From Austwickia sp. TVS 96-490-7B (GTDB lineage Bacteria > Actinomycetota > Actinomycetes > Actinomycetales > Dermatophilaceae): a stretch of 64,000 nt of DNA. Below are positions 1 through 8,038 of this stretch, piece by piece; positions within the stretch are counted from its first letter, which is position 1, and each line of letters opens with the position of its first letter. The translations under genes and the position numbers were made by a program. Location of the stretch: the NCBI RefSeq assembly GCF_019331795.1, contig NZ_JAHPZL010000008.1, positions 124,001-188,000 of the forward strand, written 5' to 3'. Under the pieces are notes generated by a model, which saw nothing but the letters and a program-made list of their open reading frames with translations, was not told where the DNA came from and did not search any database.

Positions 1-593
1 AGCTCTTCCCAGTCCCCGACCCGGTCGATCAACGCATGCAAGACGTCCGCAGTGGCCCGGGCGTCGTGGAGGGCCCGATGGTCCGGAGTCTGCCCCGTCC
101 CGAAGAAAGCTGCCAATGTGCCCAGTTTGCAGTTCACGACCTCAGAGCGAGCCATCAACCGCCGAGCCAGCCGTACCGTGTCAACCACCTCCGCAGGATC
201 CCAGGGCGTCTCGACTCGGGCTGCTTCCGCGCGCAGAAAACCGATATCGAAGGGGGCATTGTGTGCGACAAGCACCGAGTCAGCCGCGAAATTCACAAAT
301 TCGGGCAACACGGCGGAGATCTCCGGGGCATGGGCGACCATGTCGTCAGTGATGCCGGTCAGCTCTTGAATGAACGGCGGGATCGGAGTTTGCGGGCACA
401 CCAGACTCTGGAATTCCTCGACGATCTCCCGCCCGCGCACCTTCACCGCGCCGATCTCGGTGATCCGGTGGCGTCGTGGATCTCCACCGGTGGTCTCTAA
501 ATCCACCACCACGAAGGTGACTCTGGACAAGGCTGGTGCCAAGGTCTGATCCCATGGAAGACCGTCTGCGCGCGGATCGTGCGAGGTGTGCAT
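1..593 (-). CDS. DnaQ-family 3'-5' exonuclease (DNA polymerase III epsilon-like), C-terminus off window
   Basis: A DEDD-type exonuclease that removes 3' nucleotides, as proofreading epsilon subunits do. Reading the minus strand from ATG at 593 gives 197 codons without a stop before the window edge. Exo I motif DLETTG lies at residues 31-36, followed by ITEIGAVKV. Exo II is AHNAPFDIGFL and Exo III is HRALHDARATADV, so the catalytic acidic residues and the histidine are all present. The first 25 residues are a poorly conserved lead. The gene is divergent from the metallopeptidase gene. Actinobacteria carry several DnaQ-like paralogues, so whether this is the replicative epsilon subunit or a separate exonuclease (some are fused to other domains further on) cannot be told from the part visible. 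Confidence 0.88.
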   Translation of the reverse strand, partial: MHTSHDPRADGLPWDQTLAPALSRVTFVVVDLETTGGDPRRHRITEIGAVKVRGREIVEEFQSLVCPQTPIPPFIQELTGITDDMVAHAPEISAVLPEFVNFAADSVLVAHNAPFDIGFLRAEAARVETPWDPAEVVDTVRLARRLMARSEVVNCKLGTLAAFFGTGQTPDHRALHDARATADVLHALIDRVGDWEE

Positions 594-653
594 GCGCACA
601 CCGTAGGCGTCACACCTGACAACACCGTCATCAGCCCCCTCTACGATGACCCG

Positions 654-1868
654 GTGGCAGTCCTCGGGAACGATGTCGTCGACCGACGTCACCTCCTACG
701 GGTGGGCGCTTGGGGGATAGCCGCCGCGCTCATCGGCGGCTGCTGCACCGCTGACACGCCCCATCGTGAATCTAGGGACATCAGCCCCGCCGACAAGCTG
801 GCCGTGCTCACCCAGATCGTGCAGCACCGAACGCAGGCTTACGCCCGTGGCGATCTCACCGGGTGGTTGACCGGGGTCACCGAGGCGCAACGTCCAGACG
901 CACAGCACGCCTTCCAGGTGATGCGAGCCGCCGGAGTCATCGATCTCAACCTCGGAACGCCGCAACTTCGAGGCCAGAGCTACGACAGCAGCTGCACGTA
1001 TCGTTTCGCGGGGTTCGACTCCGGACTGGGCCACGCCGAGGTGCAGTGGCAACTCGTCGAGGACCCTCGCATCGGGTCGTGGGTCGAGATCCACGAGCCG
1101 GCGGCGTTGCCGTGGGAAGAACCCGGGGCGCAGGCGCGGCGGTCTAGCACCACACTCGTCGTCGGTAGCGCCCCGGCGGGTGATCTTGACACCCTTCTCC
1201 ATGACGGTGACCAGGCAGCCGCTGCTGTTGCCCGGGTCTGGGGCGGATCTGCGGTATGTCCGGTGATCTGGTTGCCACGCACCACCCGCTCGTTCGCTCG
1301 GTGGGCGGGGGTGCCGCATGGTGGTGGTGTCCCTGCCGTGACAGTCGGCCCGATCCTCCACGGACGCAGCACCGGTGCTGACCGCATCGTGATCGACCCA
1401 GCGGTATGGGCCCGGTTAGTCCCTGAGGGACGACGTATCATCCTCACCCACGAGGCCACCCACCTCGCGGTACGTCGAGACTGCCTCGGATCCCGTCCAC
1501 TGTGGCTGGACGAAGGCTTCAGTGAGTACGTCGCCTACCATGACCGCGCTATCCCTGAACCGCAGATTGTCGCAGCGTTGACCGCGCAGGTCCGCAGCGG
1601 TGGGGTGCCTGCGGAGTTTCCCGCCAGCAGTGATTTCGACGGACCGGGCCGAGCCGCGGCGTATGCCGCCGGACTGCTGGCATGTCGTGTCCTGGCTGAG
1701 AGCGTCGGTGAGGATGCGCTGACTCGGTTGATCCGCTCTGACCTTGGTGTCGATGGGCGCTCTGGCGCGTTCGCTGATGCGGTGCAGCGCGCCACCGGAT
1801 GGTCCGTGACAGCTTGGACGCGCCAGTGGCAGGGTCGGGTGCGAGCTGTGTGTTCCTGGGGCCGCTGA
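654..1868 (+). CDS. Predicted exported lipoprotein metallopeptidase (gluzincin-type HExxH)
   Basis: Probably a zinc peptidase outside the membrane. The chosen GTG at 654 gives a 404-residue protein whose first 29 residues look like a signal: RRHLL (twin-arginine-like), a hydrophobic stretch, then LIGGC, a lipobox with the cysteine as lipidation site. HEATH at residues 266-270, followed about 18 residues later by DEGFSEYVA, is the HExxH...E arrangement of gluzincin (peptidase MA-like) families. An in-frame GTG at 579 would lengthen the N-terminus and overlap the divergent exonuclease start, and it buries the signal peptide, so it is less likely. Substrate unknown. The gene ends at a strong convergent hairpin terminator. 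Confidence 0.75.
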   Translation: MAVLGNDVVDRRHLLRVGAWGIAAALIGGCCTADTPHRESRDISPADKLAVLTQIVQHRTQAYARGDLTGWLTGVTEAQRPDAQHAFQVMRAAGVIDLNLGTPQLRGQSYDSSCTYRFAGFDSGLGHAEVQWQLVEDPRIGSWVEIHEPAALPWEEPGAQARRSSTTLVVGSAPAGDLDTLLHDGDQAAAAVARVWGGSAVCPVIWLPRTTRSFARWAGVPHGGGVPAVTVGPILHGRSTGADRIVIDPAVWARLVPEGRRIILTHEATHLAVRRDCLGSRPLWLDEGFSEYVAYHDRAIPEPQIVAALTAQVRSGGVPAEFPASSDFDGPGRAAAYAAGLLACRVLAESVGEDALTRLIRSDLGVDGRSGAFADAVQRATGWSVTAWTRQWQGRVRAVCSWGR

Positions 1869-1869
1869 G

Positions 1870-1901
1870 CCTGGTGACGGGCGACGGAGCCCGTCACCAG
1901 G
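1870..1901. terminator. Bidirectional hairpin terminator
   Basis: Perfect 13-bp inverted repeat (arms 1870-1882 and 1889-1901, starting CCTGGTGACGGGC) with a 6-nt loop, between the stop codons of the convergent metallopeptidase and acyl-CoA ligase genes. There is no clear T-run on either side, which is common for actinobacterial terminators. Confidence 0.7.
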
Positions 1902-1920
1902 AATACTTCGAATACTTCAG

Positions 1921-3729
1921 TCAGCTTCGTGCCGGAGCAGGGCCGCCGTACAACCGATCAACCTCGTCAGCGAAGTCCCGCAACACCACATTGCGTTTCA
2001 CCTTCAACGACGGGGTGAGGTGACCCGATTCCTCGGTGAAGTCTGAGGTCAGGACCGTGAACTTGCGGATGCTTTCCGCCCGACTGACCCGCGCATTGGC
2101 TCGATCAATGGCCTGTTGCAGGTGCCCCTGAACGATCGGGTCGGTCAAGGCCGCCTCGAGCGTCAACTCAGTGATGCCGTGGGCTTTACCCCACATCGGC
2201 ACCATCTCTGCGTCGAGGGTGATCAGTGCAGCAATGAACGGCCGTTGATCACCGACGACCAAGCATTGCGACACCAACGGGTGCGCCCGAATGGCATCTT
2301 CCAAGGGGGCCGGAGCGACGTTCTTTCCGCCCGCAGTGACAATCAGTTCTTTTTTACGGCCGGTAATCGTCAGCCGTCCAGCATCGTCAATCGAGGCGAG
2401 ATCTCCAGTATGAAACCAGCCGTCCTCAGTGAACGCTTCCGCAGTGGCTTCCGGATTATCGTGATAACCGCGGAATACGCCGACACCTTTGACCAGCAGC
2501 TCGCCGTCGTCCGCAATTCGAGTGGCAGTTCCCGGCAAGGGCTGACCCACCGTGCCGATCGTATTAAAAGATGGCGTGTTCACATTCGTGGGAGCAGTGG
2601 TCTCGGTGAGGCCATACCCTTCCAAAATGGTGAAGCCAGCACCTCGATAAAAATGTCCTAGCCGTTTGCCCAGTGGAGCGCCACCGGAGATCGCATAGAG
2701 GCACTGCCCGCCTAGCGCGCGCCGAAGTTTGGCATAGACCAGCCGGTCAAACACCTGGTGTTGCAGTCGCAATGCCCAGGGCACCTTGGCCTGATCCAAC
2801 GCCCGGCTGAAGGCGATCGCCGTACGAGCCGATAATCGGAAGATCTTGCCCTTACCTTCGGTGGCTGCTTTCTGATCCATCGAATTGTAGATCTTTTCAA
2901 AAACCCTGGGCACCGCCAAAATCAGCGTGGGTCGGAACGACTCAAGATCAGGCAACAGATGAGCGATATCAGGGGCATGTCCCACCCGCATCCGAGACAT
3001 CACCGATACGACCTGAATCAACCTCGCCAACACATGTGCCAACGGCAGGAATAACAAGATCGACGCATGTGGACCTTGGGTGATTTCTGCAAGGGTCACC
3101 GTCGTGTTTTCTGCCAGCAGCAGAAAGTTGCCGTGGGTCAGCTCGCACCCTTTGGGACGGCCAGTCGTCCCCGAGGTGTAAATAATCGTGGCCAGATCGT
3201 CATGACCGACAGTACGGCGGACTTCCGCCAACACTGACCGATCCTGATCGGACGCGACCAATGCGTCCACATCACCTCGATCGATCTGCCACACATGTTC
3301 CACATCCGGACACGTGGCACGAACCTTCTCCACAGTTGTGCGGTGATCATCCAACTCCACGATTACGGCACGACACCCGCTGTTGGACAGGATCCACTCC
3401 ACCTGATCGGCCGAGGACGTCTCATAAATCGGAACACTGACCAAACCCGCAGTCCATACCGCGAAATCGACCAGAGTCCATTCGTAACGCGTCCGGCTAA
3501 TCACCCCAACCCGGTCACCTGTGGAGAGACCCGCCGCCCGCAATGCCGCAGCCAGTGCCTGGACCTCCTCGTCGAACTGCCGACAGGTGACCTCTTCCCA
3601 AGGATCCTGCGACGTACGACGCCGATGGAAAGCGACGTGGTCAGGATCCACGTTCGCGTTATGGGCACTGACCGTTCCCAGGTTCGGGTGCTCGGTCGTG
3701 GCGACCGGGGGGACGGTCTTCTCTCGCAT
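1921..3729 (-). CDS. Long-chain fatty-acid--CoA ligase (AMP-forming, FadD15-like)
   Basis: Activates long-chain fatty acids to acyl-CoA via an acyl-adenylate. The start at 3729 (MREKTVPP) gives 602 residues and has a GGAGGG ribosome site; an open frame continues upstream to 3882 without similarity. The AMP-binding signature YTSGTTGRPKG is at about residues 184-194, the A5-type motif GYGLTETTAP follows, and the C-terminal domain holds GWFHTGD and GRKKELIVTAGGKNVAP, the usual order and length for long-chain ligases. It lies divergent to the two START-like genes, which may bind lipids, but that link is only by position. Confidence 0.92.
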   Translation of the reverse strand: MREKTVPPVATTEHPNLGTVSAHNANVDPDHVAFHRRRTSQDPWEEVTCRQFDEEVQALAAALRAAGLSTGDRVGVISRTRYEWTLVDFAVWTAGLVSVPIYETSSADQVEWILSNSGCRAVIVELDDHRTTVEKVRATCPDVEHVWQIDRGDVDALVASDQDRSVLAEVRRTVGHDDLATIIYTSGTTGRPKGCELTHGNFLLLAENTTVTLAEITQGPHASILLFLPLAHVLARLIQVVSVMSRMRVGHAPDIAHLLPDLESFRPTLILAVPRVFEKIYNSMDQKAATEGKGKIFRLSARTAIAFSRALDQAKVPWALRLQHQVFDRLVYAKLRRALGGQCLYAISGGAPLGKRLGHFYRGAGFTILEGYGLTETTAPTNVNTPSFNTIGTVGQPLPGTATRIADDGELLVKGVGVFRGYHDNPEATAEAFTEDGWFHTGDLASIDDAGRLTITGRKKELIVTAGGKNVAPAPLEDAIRAHPLVSQCLVVGDQRPFIAALITLDAEMVPMWGKAHGITELTLEAALTDPIVQGHLQQAIDRANARVSRAESIRKFTVLTSDFTEESGHLTPSLKVKRNVVLRDFADEVDRLYGGPAPARS

Positions 3730-3883
3730 CGGCCCTCCTACAGGCGGCGGCGACGGCGCGCGTGGACGTGTCCCCGCGGACAGTACTGACTTCAACTGGG
3801 CGGTGACGGTCCATACGTGACAGGTGCCCTTGGACGTGCGCCCAAAGGATGTGCGGGTCGCCGGGATGACGTGAGGAGGCATC

Positions 3884-4318
3884 GTGCCGCATGCTGAGAG
3901 CGTGTGGGCCCGTTCGACTCGCGTGCAGATCGTAGACGAGACGTACGTCGATGCATCCCCGACGCTGGTGGCGGCGGTATTGACACATCCCTACAACGTA
4001 GCGAATGCCTGGCCCCATCTGCGCACGCGTCTGATCGCTCAGCGCGGCGACGAAGGCGCCATCTGGGAGGTTGATGGCCACCTGCGCGGTGAGATTGAAG
4101 TCTGGATCGAACCCTGCTGGGACGGAGCCATCGTCCACCACTACGTCCGCGCCGAAGCAGCCGCCGGACGCGCCGCTGCCGTGGAAAAAGCCCACGTCCG
4201 CCGCTGGAAGAACGCCATCACCGCCATCAAAGACCGCCTTGAACCCCCTCGAAACACCTGGTCCTTCGACGGCGGCGCATCCATTCGGAGCCGCACCCCG
4301 TCCGCCTCCACCAGCTGA
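3884..4318 (+). CDS. Conserved hypothetical, SRPBCC/START-like fold suspected
   Basis: A 144-residue protein starting at GTG 3884 behind a strong GAGGAGG site. Segments such as VDASPTLVAAVLTHPYNVANAWPHLRTRL and a mid-protein EIEVWIEPCWDGAIVHHYVRAE resemble the opening helix and strands of SRPBCC (polyketide cyclase/START-like) proteins, but the match is weak and no catalytic residues can be named. The last 20 residues are low-complexity. It is first in a run with a clearer SRPBCC protein and an ArsA-like ATPase, an arrangement seen in other actinobacteria next to a ROK glucokinase. Confidence 0.7.
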   Translation: MPHAESVWARSTRVQIVDETYVDASPTLVAAVLTHPYNVANAWPHLRTRLIAQRGDEGAIWEVDGHLRGEIEVWIEPCWDGAIVHHYVRAEAAAGRAAAVEKAHVRRWKNAITAIKDRLEPPRNTWSFDGGASIRSRTPSASTS

Positions 4319-4408
4319 CCACCCAGCCACCACTGAACGCTCACCGAAAACCCGCACAGACACGCCCTCCGAACAGCCACATCGCCCCATGTCCGGTAGC
4401 GTGCCGTC

Positions 4409-4852
4409 ATGGCCGATCACACCGAGGCACGAGCCGTCATCCACGCCGACCCAGGGACCGTCGCCGACGTGATCGGAGACGTCGAGGCCTACCCTCAATG
4501 GACCGAACAGATGCGCTCATCACGGATCCTGACCCGGGACCAGGCCGACTGGCCCGCCGAAGTCGAATTCGTCGTCGATGCCGGAATCGTCCGGGATACC
4601 TACGTCTTGGACTACACCTGGGACGTGGAAGAAGACGGCACCGGTGTCGTTTCCTGGACGCTGCTGCGCTCTCAGAGCCTGACCGCCATGAACGGCTCCT
4701 ACACCCTGACCGCCGTCCCGGAGGGGACCGAGGTGACCTACCGACTGGCCGTGGACACCCGCATCACCATGCCAGCTCTGGTGCGCCGCAAAGCGGAGAA
4801 AAGCATCGTCGCCGCCGCCCTGGACGGGTTAAAACGCCACTGCGAGAACTGA
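4409..4852 (+). CDS. SRPBCC family protein (polyketide cyclase/START-like, COQ10-type)
   Basis: A 147-residue single-domain protein. It shows the hallmark beginning of the family, with a strand then a helix (AVIHADPGTVADVIGDVEAYPQWTEQM), a central antiparallel sheet (VDAGIVRDTYVLDYTWDVEE, GVVSWTLLRSQSL) and a long C-terminal helix (RKAEKSIVAAALDGLKRHCE). Such proteins form a hydrophobic pocket for lipids or aromatic ligands; the ligand here is unknown. The stop lies 2 nt before the ATG of the ArsA-like gene, so the two are almost certainly cotranscribed. Confidence 0.85.
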   Translation: MADHTEARAVIHADPGTVADVIGDVEAYPQWTEQMRSSRILTRDQADWPAEVEFVVDAGIVRDTYVLDYTWDVEEDGTGVVSWTLLRSQSLTAMNGSYTLTAVPEGTEVTYRLAVDTRITMPALVRRKAEKSIVAAALDGLKRHCEN

Positions 4853-4854
4853 CT

Positions 4855-5925
4855 ATGACGGTCCGCACCCATCTGGTCACCGGCCCTGGAGGAGCCGGTG
4901 TCACCACGGCGTGCGCCGCCCTGGCCGCTCACGCGGCCGCCGCTGGCACCACCGTCACCCTCGCCGTCCTGCACCACGACGGATCTCTCCCCACCGTCCC
5001 CCCGACCGTCCACGTCGAAGACCTGTCCACGCCGGCCCCCTGGGGCCTATGGGCCGATGCGCTCGCGCTGACCGTGGAGAGGTACGGCGGCGATGCCGAT
5101 ACGGTCGAACAGTGGCCGATGCTGCCCACCGCGCGTCGATGTCACGCTCTGGCCCGTCTCGCCGCGATCTGTAGGACATCAGGTCTGACCATTGTGGACC
5201 TTGGTGATCTTCGGGCGGCTCAAGACTTCCTCGGCGCCGCCATCCAGCTCTCGTGGAGCTTGTCCCGGCTGTTGGGTGTCCAACCTGCGCTGACCCGCGG
5301 CACCGGCGGCGCTATCCCACGGCTGCTACGAGAAACTGTTGACGCCGTCGAGACCGCAGTGGACGTGCTGCGTGCTCCGACGACCGCGTTGCACGTGGTC
5401 TCCCGGCCGGATGAGCGCTCCATCCGGCGGATCCGATACGGCGTACCGGGGCTGCTTCTCACCGAGGTGCACCCCGGAACGTTGTGGTGGAACACGGCCG
5501 GAGTTGCCCCGCCCGGCCCGATGGAACCATCGGACCGCCCTGATGGTCATGGCTGGTCACCCTTCATTGAAGAGACCGCGCCACTCGACCCGCCCGCTGG
5601 CATCGAGCAGATCGCAGCCGTTGCTACTGCGATCCTCGATCGTCCTGCGCGTCACGACGGCGAAAGCCCACTGGTCGACCTGTCCCGTGGCCAGGTCAGC
5701 TGGCGGTTGCCGTTGCCCTGGACCCAGGCGGACAACGTGCACCTGGTGCATCGCGGTGAAGATCTGCTGGTCACCGTGCACGGCGTCGAGCACCTCGTCG
5801 TGCCCCCCGCAGTACTCCGCCGGGGCATTCCGGTCCAGGCAGCGTTGGACGGGGCGGCGCTCACAGTTCAGGCTGATCTGCCCGCTCAGGCGTGGCGAGG
5901 ACGAGACGACGAGGCGATGGCATGA
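4855..5925 (+). CDS. ArsA/Get3-like ATPase family protein with degenerate P-loop
   Basis: A 356-residue protein from ATG 4855. The N-terminal THLVTGPGGAGVTT aligns with the deviant Walker A of ArsA/Get3 (GKGGVGKTT), but both lysines are replaced (P11, V16), so ATP hydrolysis is doubtful. A Switch-like TIVDLGDLRAAQDFL follows near residue 115, and the C-terminal domain ends in a small beta-rich module (LPLPWTQADNVHLVHRGEDLLVTVHGVEH) that resembles the HSP20-like tail found in bacterial ArsA-like proteins. It sits between an SRPBCC protein and a 122-residue proline-rich protein with ATGA overlap. A transport or scaffold role is possible; no arsenic gene is nearby. Confidence 0.75.
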   Translation: MTVRTHLVTGPGGAGVTTACAALAAHAAAAGTTVTLAVLHHDGSLPTVPPTVHVEDLSTPAPWGLWADALALTVERYGGDADTVEQWPMLPTARRCHALARLAAICRTSGLTIVDLGDLRAAQDFLGAAIQLSWSLSRLLGVQPALTRGTGGAIPRLLRETVDAVETAVDVLRAPTTALHVVSRPDERSIRRIRYGVPGLLLTEVHPGTLWWNTAGVAPPGPMEPSDRPDGHGWSPFIEETAPLDPPAGIEQIAAVATAILDRPARHDGESPLVDLSRGQVSWRLPLPWTQADNVHLVHRGEDLLVTVHGVEHLVVPPAVLRRGIPVQAALDGAALTVQADLPAQAWRGRDDEAMA

Positions 5926-6290
5926 CGACGACACGCACCTCCCAGGAAGCCGACAGGCTCGCCGCGGCGATCGGACAGCGGCTGCACCGTGATGGCGTGC
6001 CGCCGATTCATCAGCCAATGCAACCCCGACTGGTTGCACCGAGGACTGCTGTCGCATCGCCTCAGGCAGACGGAGGGGACCTGCTAACGGGTACGACGAC
6101 TTTGCTCCGGCAAGGACTCTCTTGGCTGGGACATGGTCTGGTGCGAGCCGTAGATGCCACCTCACCGCCACCATCTCCGTCCGAGGATGACGACCCCACT
6201 CCACCTCCCACCGGTCCGCCGACGTACCGGCGCCCCACCCGACGGGTGGTGCCGGTCCGGGACGAACCACCCCGCAGCGACCTGGCATGA
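5922..6290 (+). CDS. Hypothetical proline-rich small protein
   Basis: A 122-residue protein whose ATG (5922) overlaps the stop of the ArsA-like gene in an ATGA junction, implying translational coupling. The first half (EADRLAAAIGQRL, LTGTTTLLRQGLSWLGHGLVRA) is predicted helical; the second half is a disordered run rich in proline, serine and acidic residues, ending with basic RRPTRRVVPVRDEP. No domain recognised. The conserved overlap argues it is a real partner of the ATPase-like protein. Confidence 0.7.
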   Translation: MTTTRTSQEADRLAAAIGQRLHRDGVPPIHQPMQPRLVAPRTAVASPQADGGDLLTGTTTLLRQGLSWLGHGLVRAVDATSPPPSPSEDDDPTPPPTGPPTYRRPTRRVVPVRDEPPRSDLA

Positions 6291-6342
6291 TCCCCTGGGA
6301 AGCGTCGCTAGCCGCGACGTGACACAGGGAAAGGTGAAACCC

Positions 6343-7317
6343 ATGGACGTCGCCATTGGGATCGACATCGGGGGGACGAAGGTCTCCGGGGGAGTGGTCG
6401 ACGAGACCGGCCAGATCCTGTATCGCTCCCGAGCGGCGACCCCGGATCGTTCCACCAGCCCCCAGATCGTCGAAGACACCATCGTGGCGGTCGTCGATGA
6501 TCTGTTGGCTCAAGCCGGAGATGACCTGACTGTGCACGCAGTGGGCATTGGTGCTGCTGGCTGGGTGTCCAGCGACCGAGGCACCGTGCTTTTTGCCCCG
6601 CACCTGTCCTGGCGCAACGAACGGCTCCGCGAATCCTTGCAAGACCGGGTGTCAGCCCCGCTGTGTGTCGACAACGACGCCAATGCGGCGGCGTGGGCCG
6701 AGTGGCGATTTGGTGCGGCCCGAGATCAACCGGACATGGTGATGATCACGTTGGGCACCGGGATCGGGGGAGCGATCCTGCGCGAGGGGGCGGTCGACCG
6801 TGGCAGGTGGGGGCTGGCCGGAGAATTCGGCCATATGCAGATGGTGCCTGATGGTCAACGCTGCGAATGTGGTAACCGTGGCTGTTGGGAGCAGTATGCC
6901 AGTGGTAACGCCCTAGTTCGGGAAGCCAGGTCAATGATCGAATCGAGATCACCGCTGGCCAGTGATCTTTCGGCGCGGGTCGCAGCGGATGGTGGGCCGT
7001 TGACTGGCCCGCTCGTGACCACAGCGGCTCAGGAGGGCGATCCGACCGCGGTGGAACTGCTCTCCGAGATTGGGCATTGGCTCGGGGTGGGGCTGGCCAA
7101 TCTGGCGGCAGCGCTGGACCCGACCATGTTTGTCATCGGTGGGGGGGTGAGCGCTGCCGGTGACCTCTTGATTGGTCCAGCGAAGGATGCTTTTCGACGT
7201 CGGTTGCCGGGGCGTGGCTATCGTCCTGAGGCGCGGATCGAGGCGGCCAGTCTCGGCAATGACGCTGGCCTGATCGGCGCGGCCGATCTAGCGTGGGCCG
7301 AGGTGCGAGGACACTGA
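6343..7317 (+). CDS. glkA: ROK family glucokinase
   Basis: Phosphorylates glucose (or a related hexose) with ATP in the cytoplasm. The start at ATG 6343 follows GGAAAGG. The 324-residue length is typical. The N-terminal phosphate motif GIDIGGTK is at residues 5-12; the central ITLGTGIGGAIL and the ROK zinc motif CECGNRGCWEQYASG are intact, followed by FVIGGGVSAAGDLL. Actinobacterial glucokinases of this type serve both glycolysis and carbon-catabolite control. The SRPBCC/ArsA-like genes upstream are the usual neighbours in Streptomyces-type genomes. The symbol is assigned by family and neighbourhood only. Confidence 0.88.
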   Translation: MDVAIGIDIGGTKVSGGVVDETGQILYRSRAATPDRSTSPQIVEDTIVAVVDDLLAQAGDDLTVHAVGIGAAGWVSSDRGTVLFAPHLSWRNERLRESLQDRVSAPLCVDNDANAAAWAEWRFGAARDQPDMVMITLGTGIGGAILREGAVDRGRWGLAGEFGHMQMVPDGQRCECGNRGCWEQYASGNALVREARSMIESRSPLASDLSARVAADGGPLTGPLVTTAAQEGDPTAVELLSEIGHWLGVGLANLAAALDPTMFVIGGGVSAAGDLLIGPAKDAFRRRLPGRGYRPEARIEAASLGNDAGLIGAADLAWAEVRGH

Positions 7318-7333
7318 GTCGGCTGTGGTGCTC

Positions 7334-7837
7334 TCAGACGCGGGCCCCGTCATCGTCCTCGTCGCGCCGGTCAGGCATCCGGGCGACGAGGACAGCGAAA
7401 CCACCGAATGCTGCTGCCGCGGAAACGAGTAACGGCATAGTCGTGGTGTGGGGTCCGGTCATCGCCCAGATGACGAAGAAGAGCGAACCGAAGACCATCG
7501 CAGAGATCGCATACCAGAAGGTCGGGTCGGCTCGGGGGAGCGGTGGATCGGGCTCGACGAAGTCGTCACCGAGCCAGGCCAGTGGATTGGTCTCCGCCGG
7601 GGGGACCCGCCACTGGGGTGGGGCGACCTGGAAACTGGGGCGGCGGGAAGGCTTGCCGCTGGGGTCATCAGAGGAGGACGGCCTCGGCGGATGCGCTTCA
7701 GTGGAATTCGCGCGGGTCGTGTCCCCGGTGTTTTTTACCACGGGCGCGTCGCGTTCCCAGCCCGCCACAATCGCGGCGAAGGCAGCATCGATCTCGGCGT
7801 CGTCGGGCGTACGATCGTGCCCCGGCGCGTTCGTCAT
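7334..7837 (-). CDS. Conserved actinobacterial membrane protein, unknown function
   Basis: A 167-residue protein from ATG 7837 with a TGGAGG ribosome site. The first 105 residues are hydrophilic and disordered (EIDAAFAAIVAGWERDA motif, then Pro/Ser-rich). Two membrane helices follow (FWYAISAMVFGSLFFVIWAM; TTTMPLLVSAAAAFGGFAVL), and the C-terminus is a short acidic tail DRRDEDDDG. The gene is convergent with the ROK kinase, only 16 bp apart, and divergent from the acyltransferase gene. No function can be given. Confidence 0.75.
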   Translation of the reverse strand: MTNAPGHDRTPDDAEIDAAFAAIVAGWERDAPVVKNTGDTTRANSTEAHPPRPSSSDDPSGKPSRRPSFQVAPPQWRVPPAETNPLAWLGDDFVEPDPPLPRADPTFWYAISAMVFGSLFFVIWAMTGPHTTTMPLLVSAAAAFGGFAVLVARMPDRRDEDDDGARV

Positions 7838-8038
7838 GACAGACCTCCAGGGACATGTTCATCGCCGTGCCGTCAGGGATGTGACCTGCGACCTCGGCGT
7901 CCGGTCGAGGAGTGAGGTCACAGGGCAAGACGGTGTCTCGATTCTTCCACGTCGTCTGCGGTGGAGAGAAGCGAGATGACATTCCCTGCCAGGTCGGGTC
8001 GTGTCGTAGAGTCGTACGGCCGTCAAGGAGGAACATCC

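Noticed and set aside
5557-6642. 361-codon minus-strand open frame
   Set aside because: Covers the end of the ArsA-like gene, the 122-residue gene and the start of the ROK kinase on the other strand; no ribosome site or recognisable domain.
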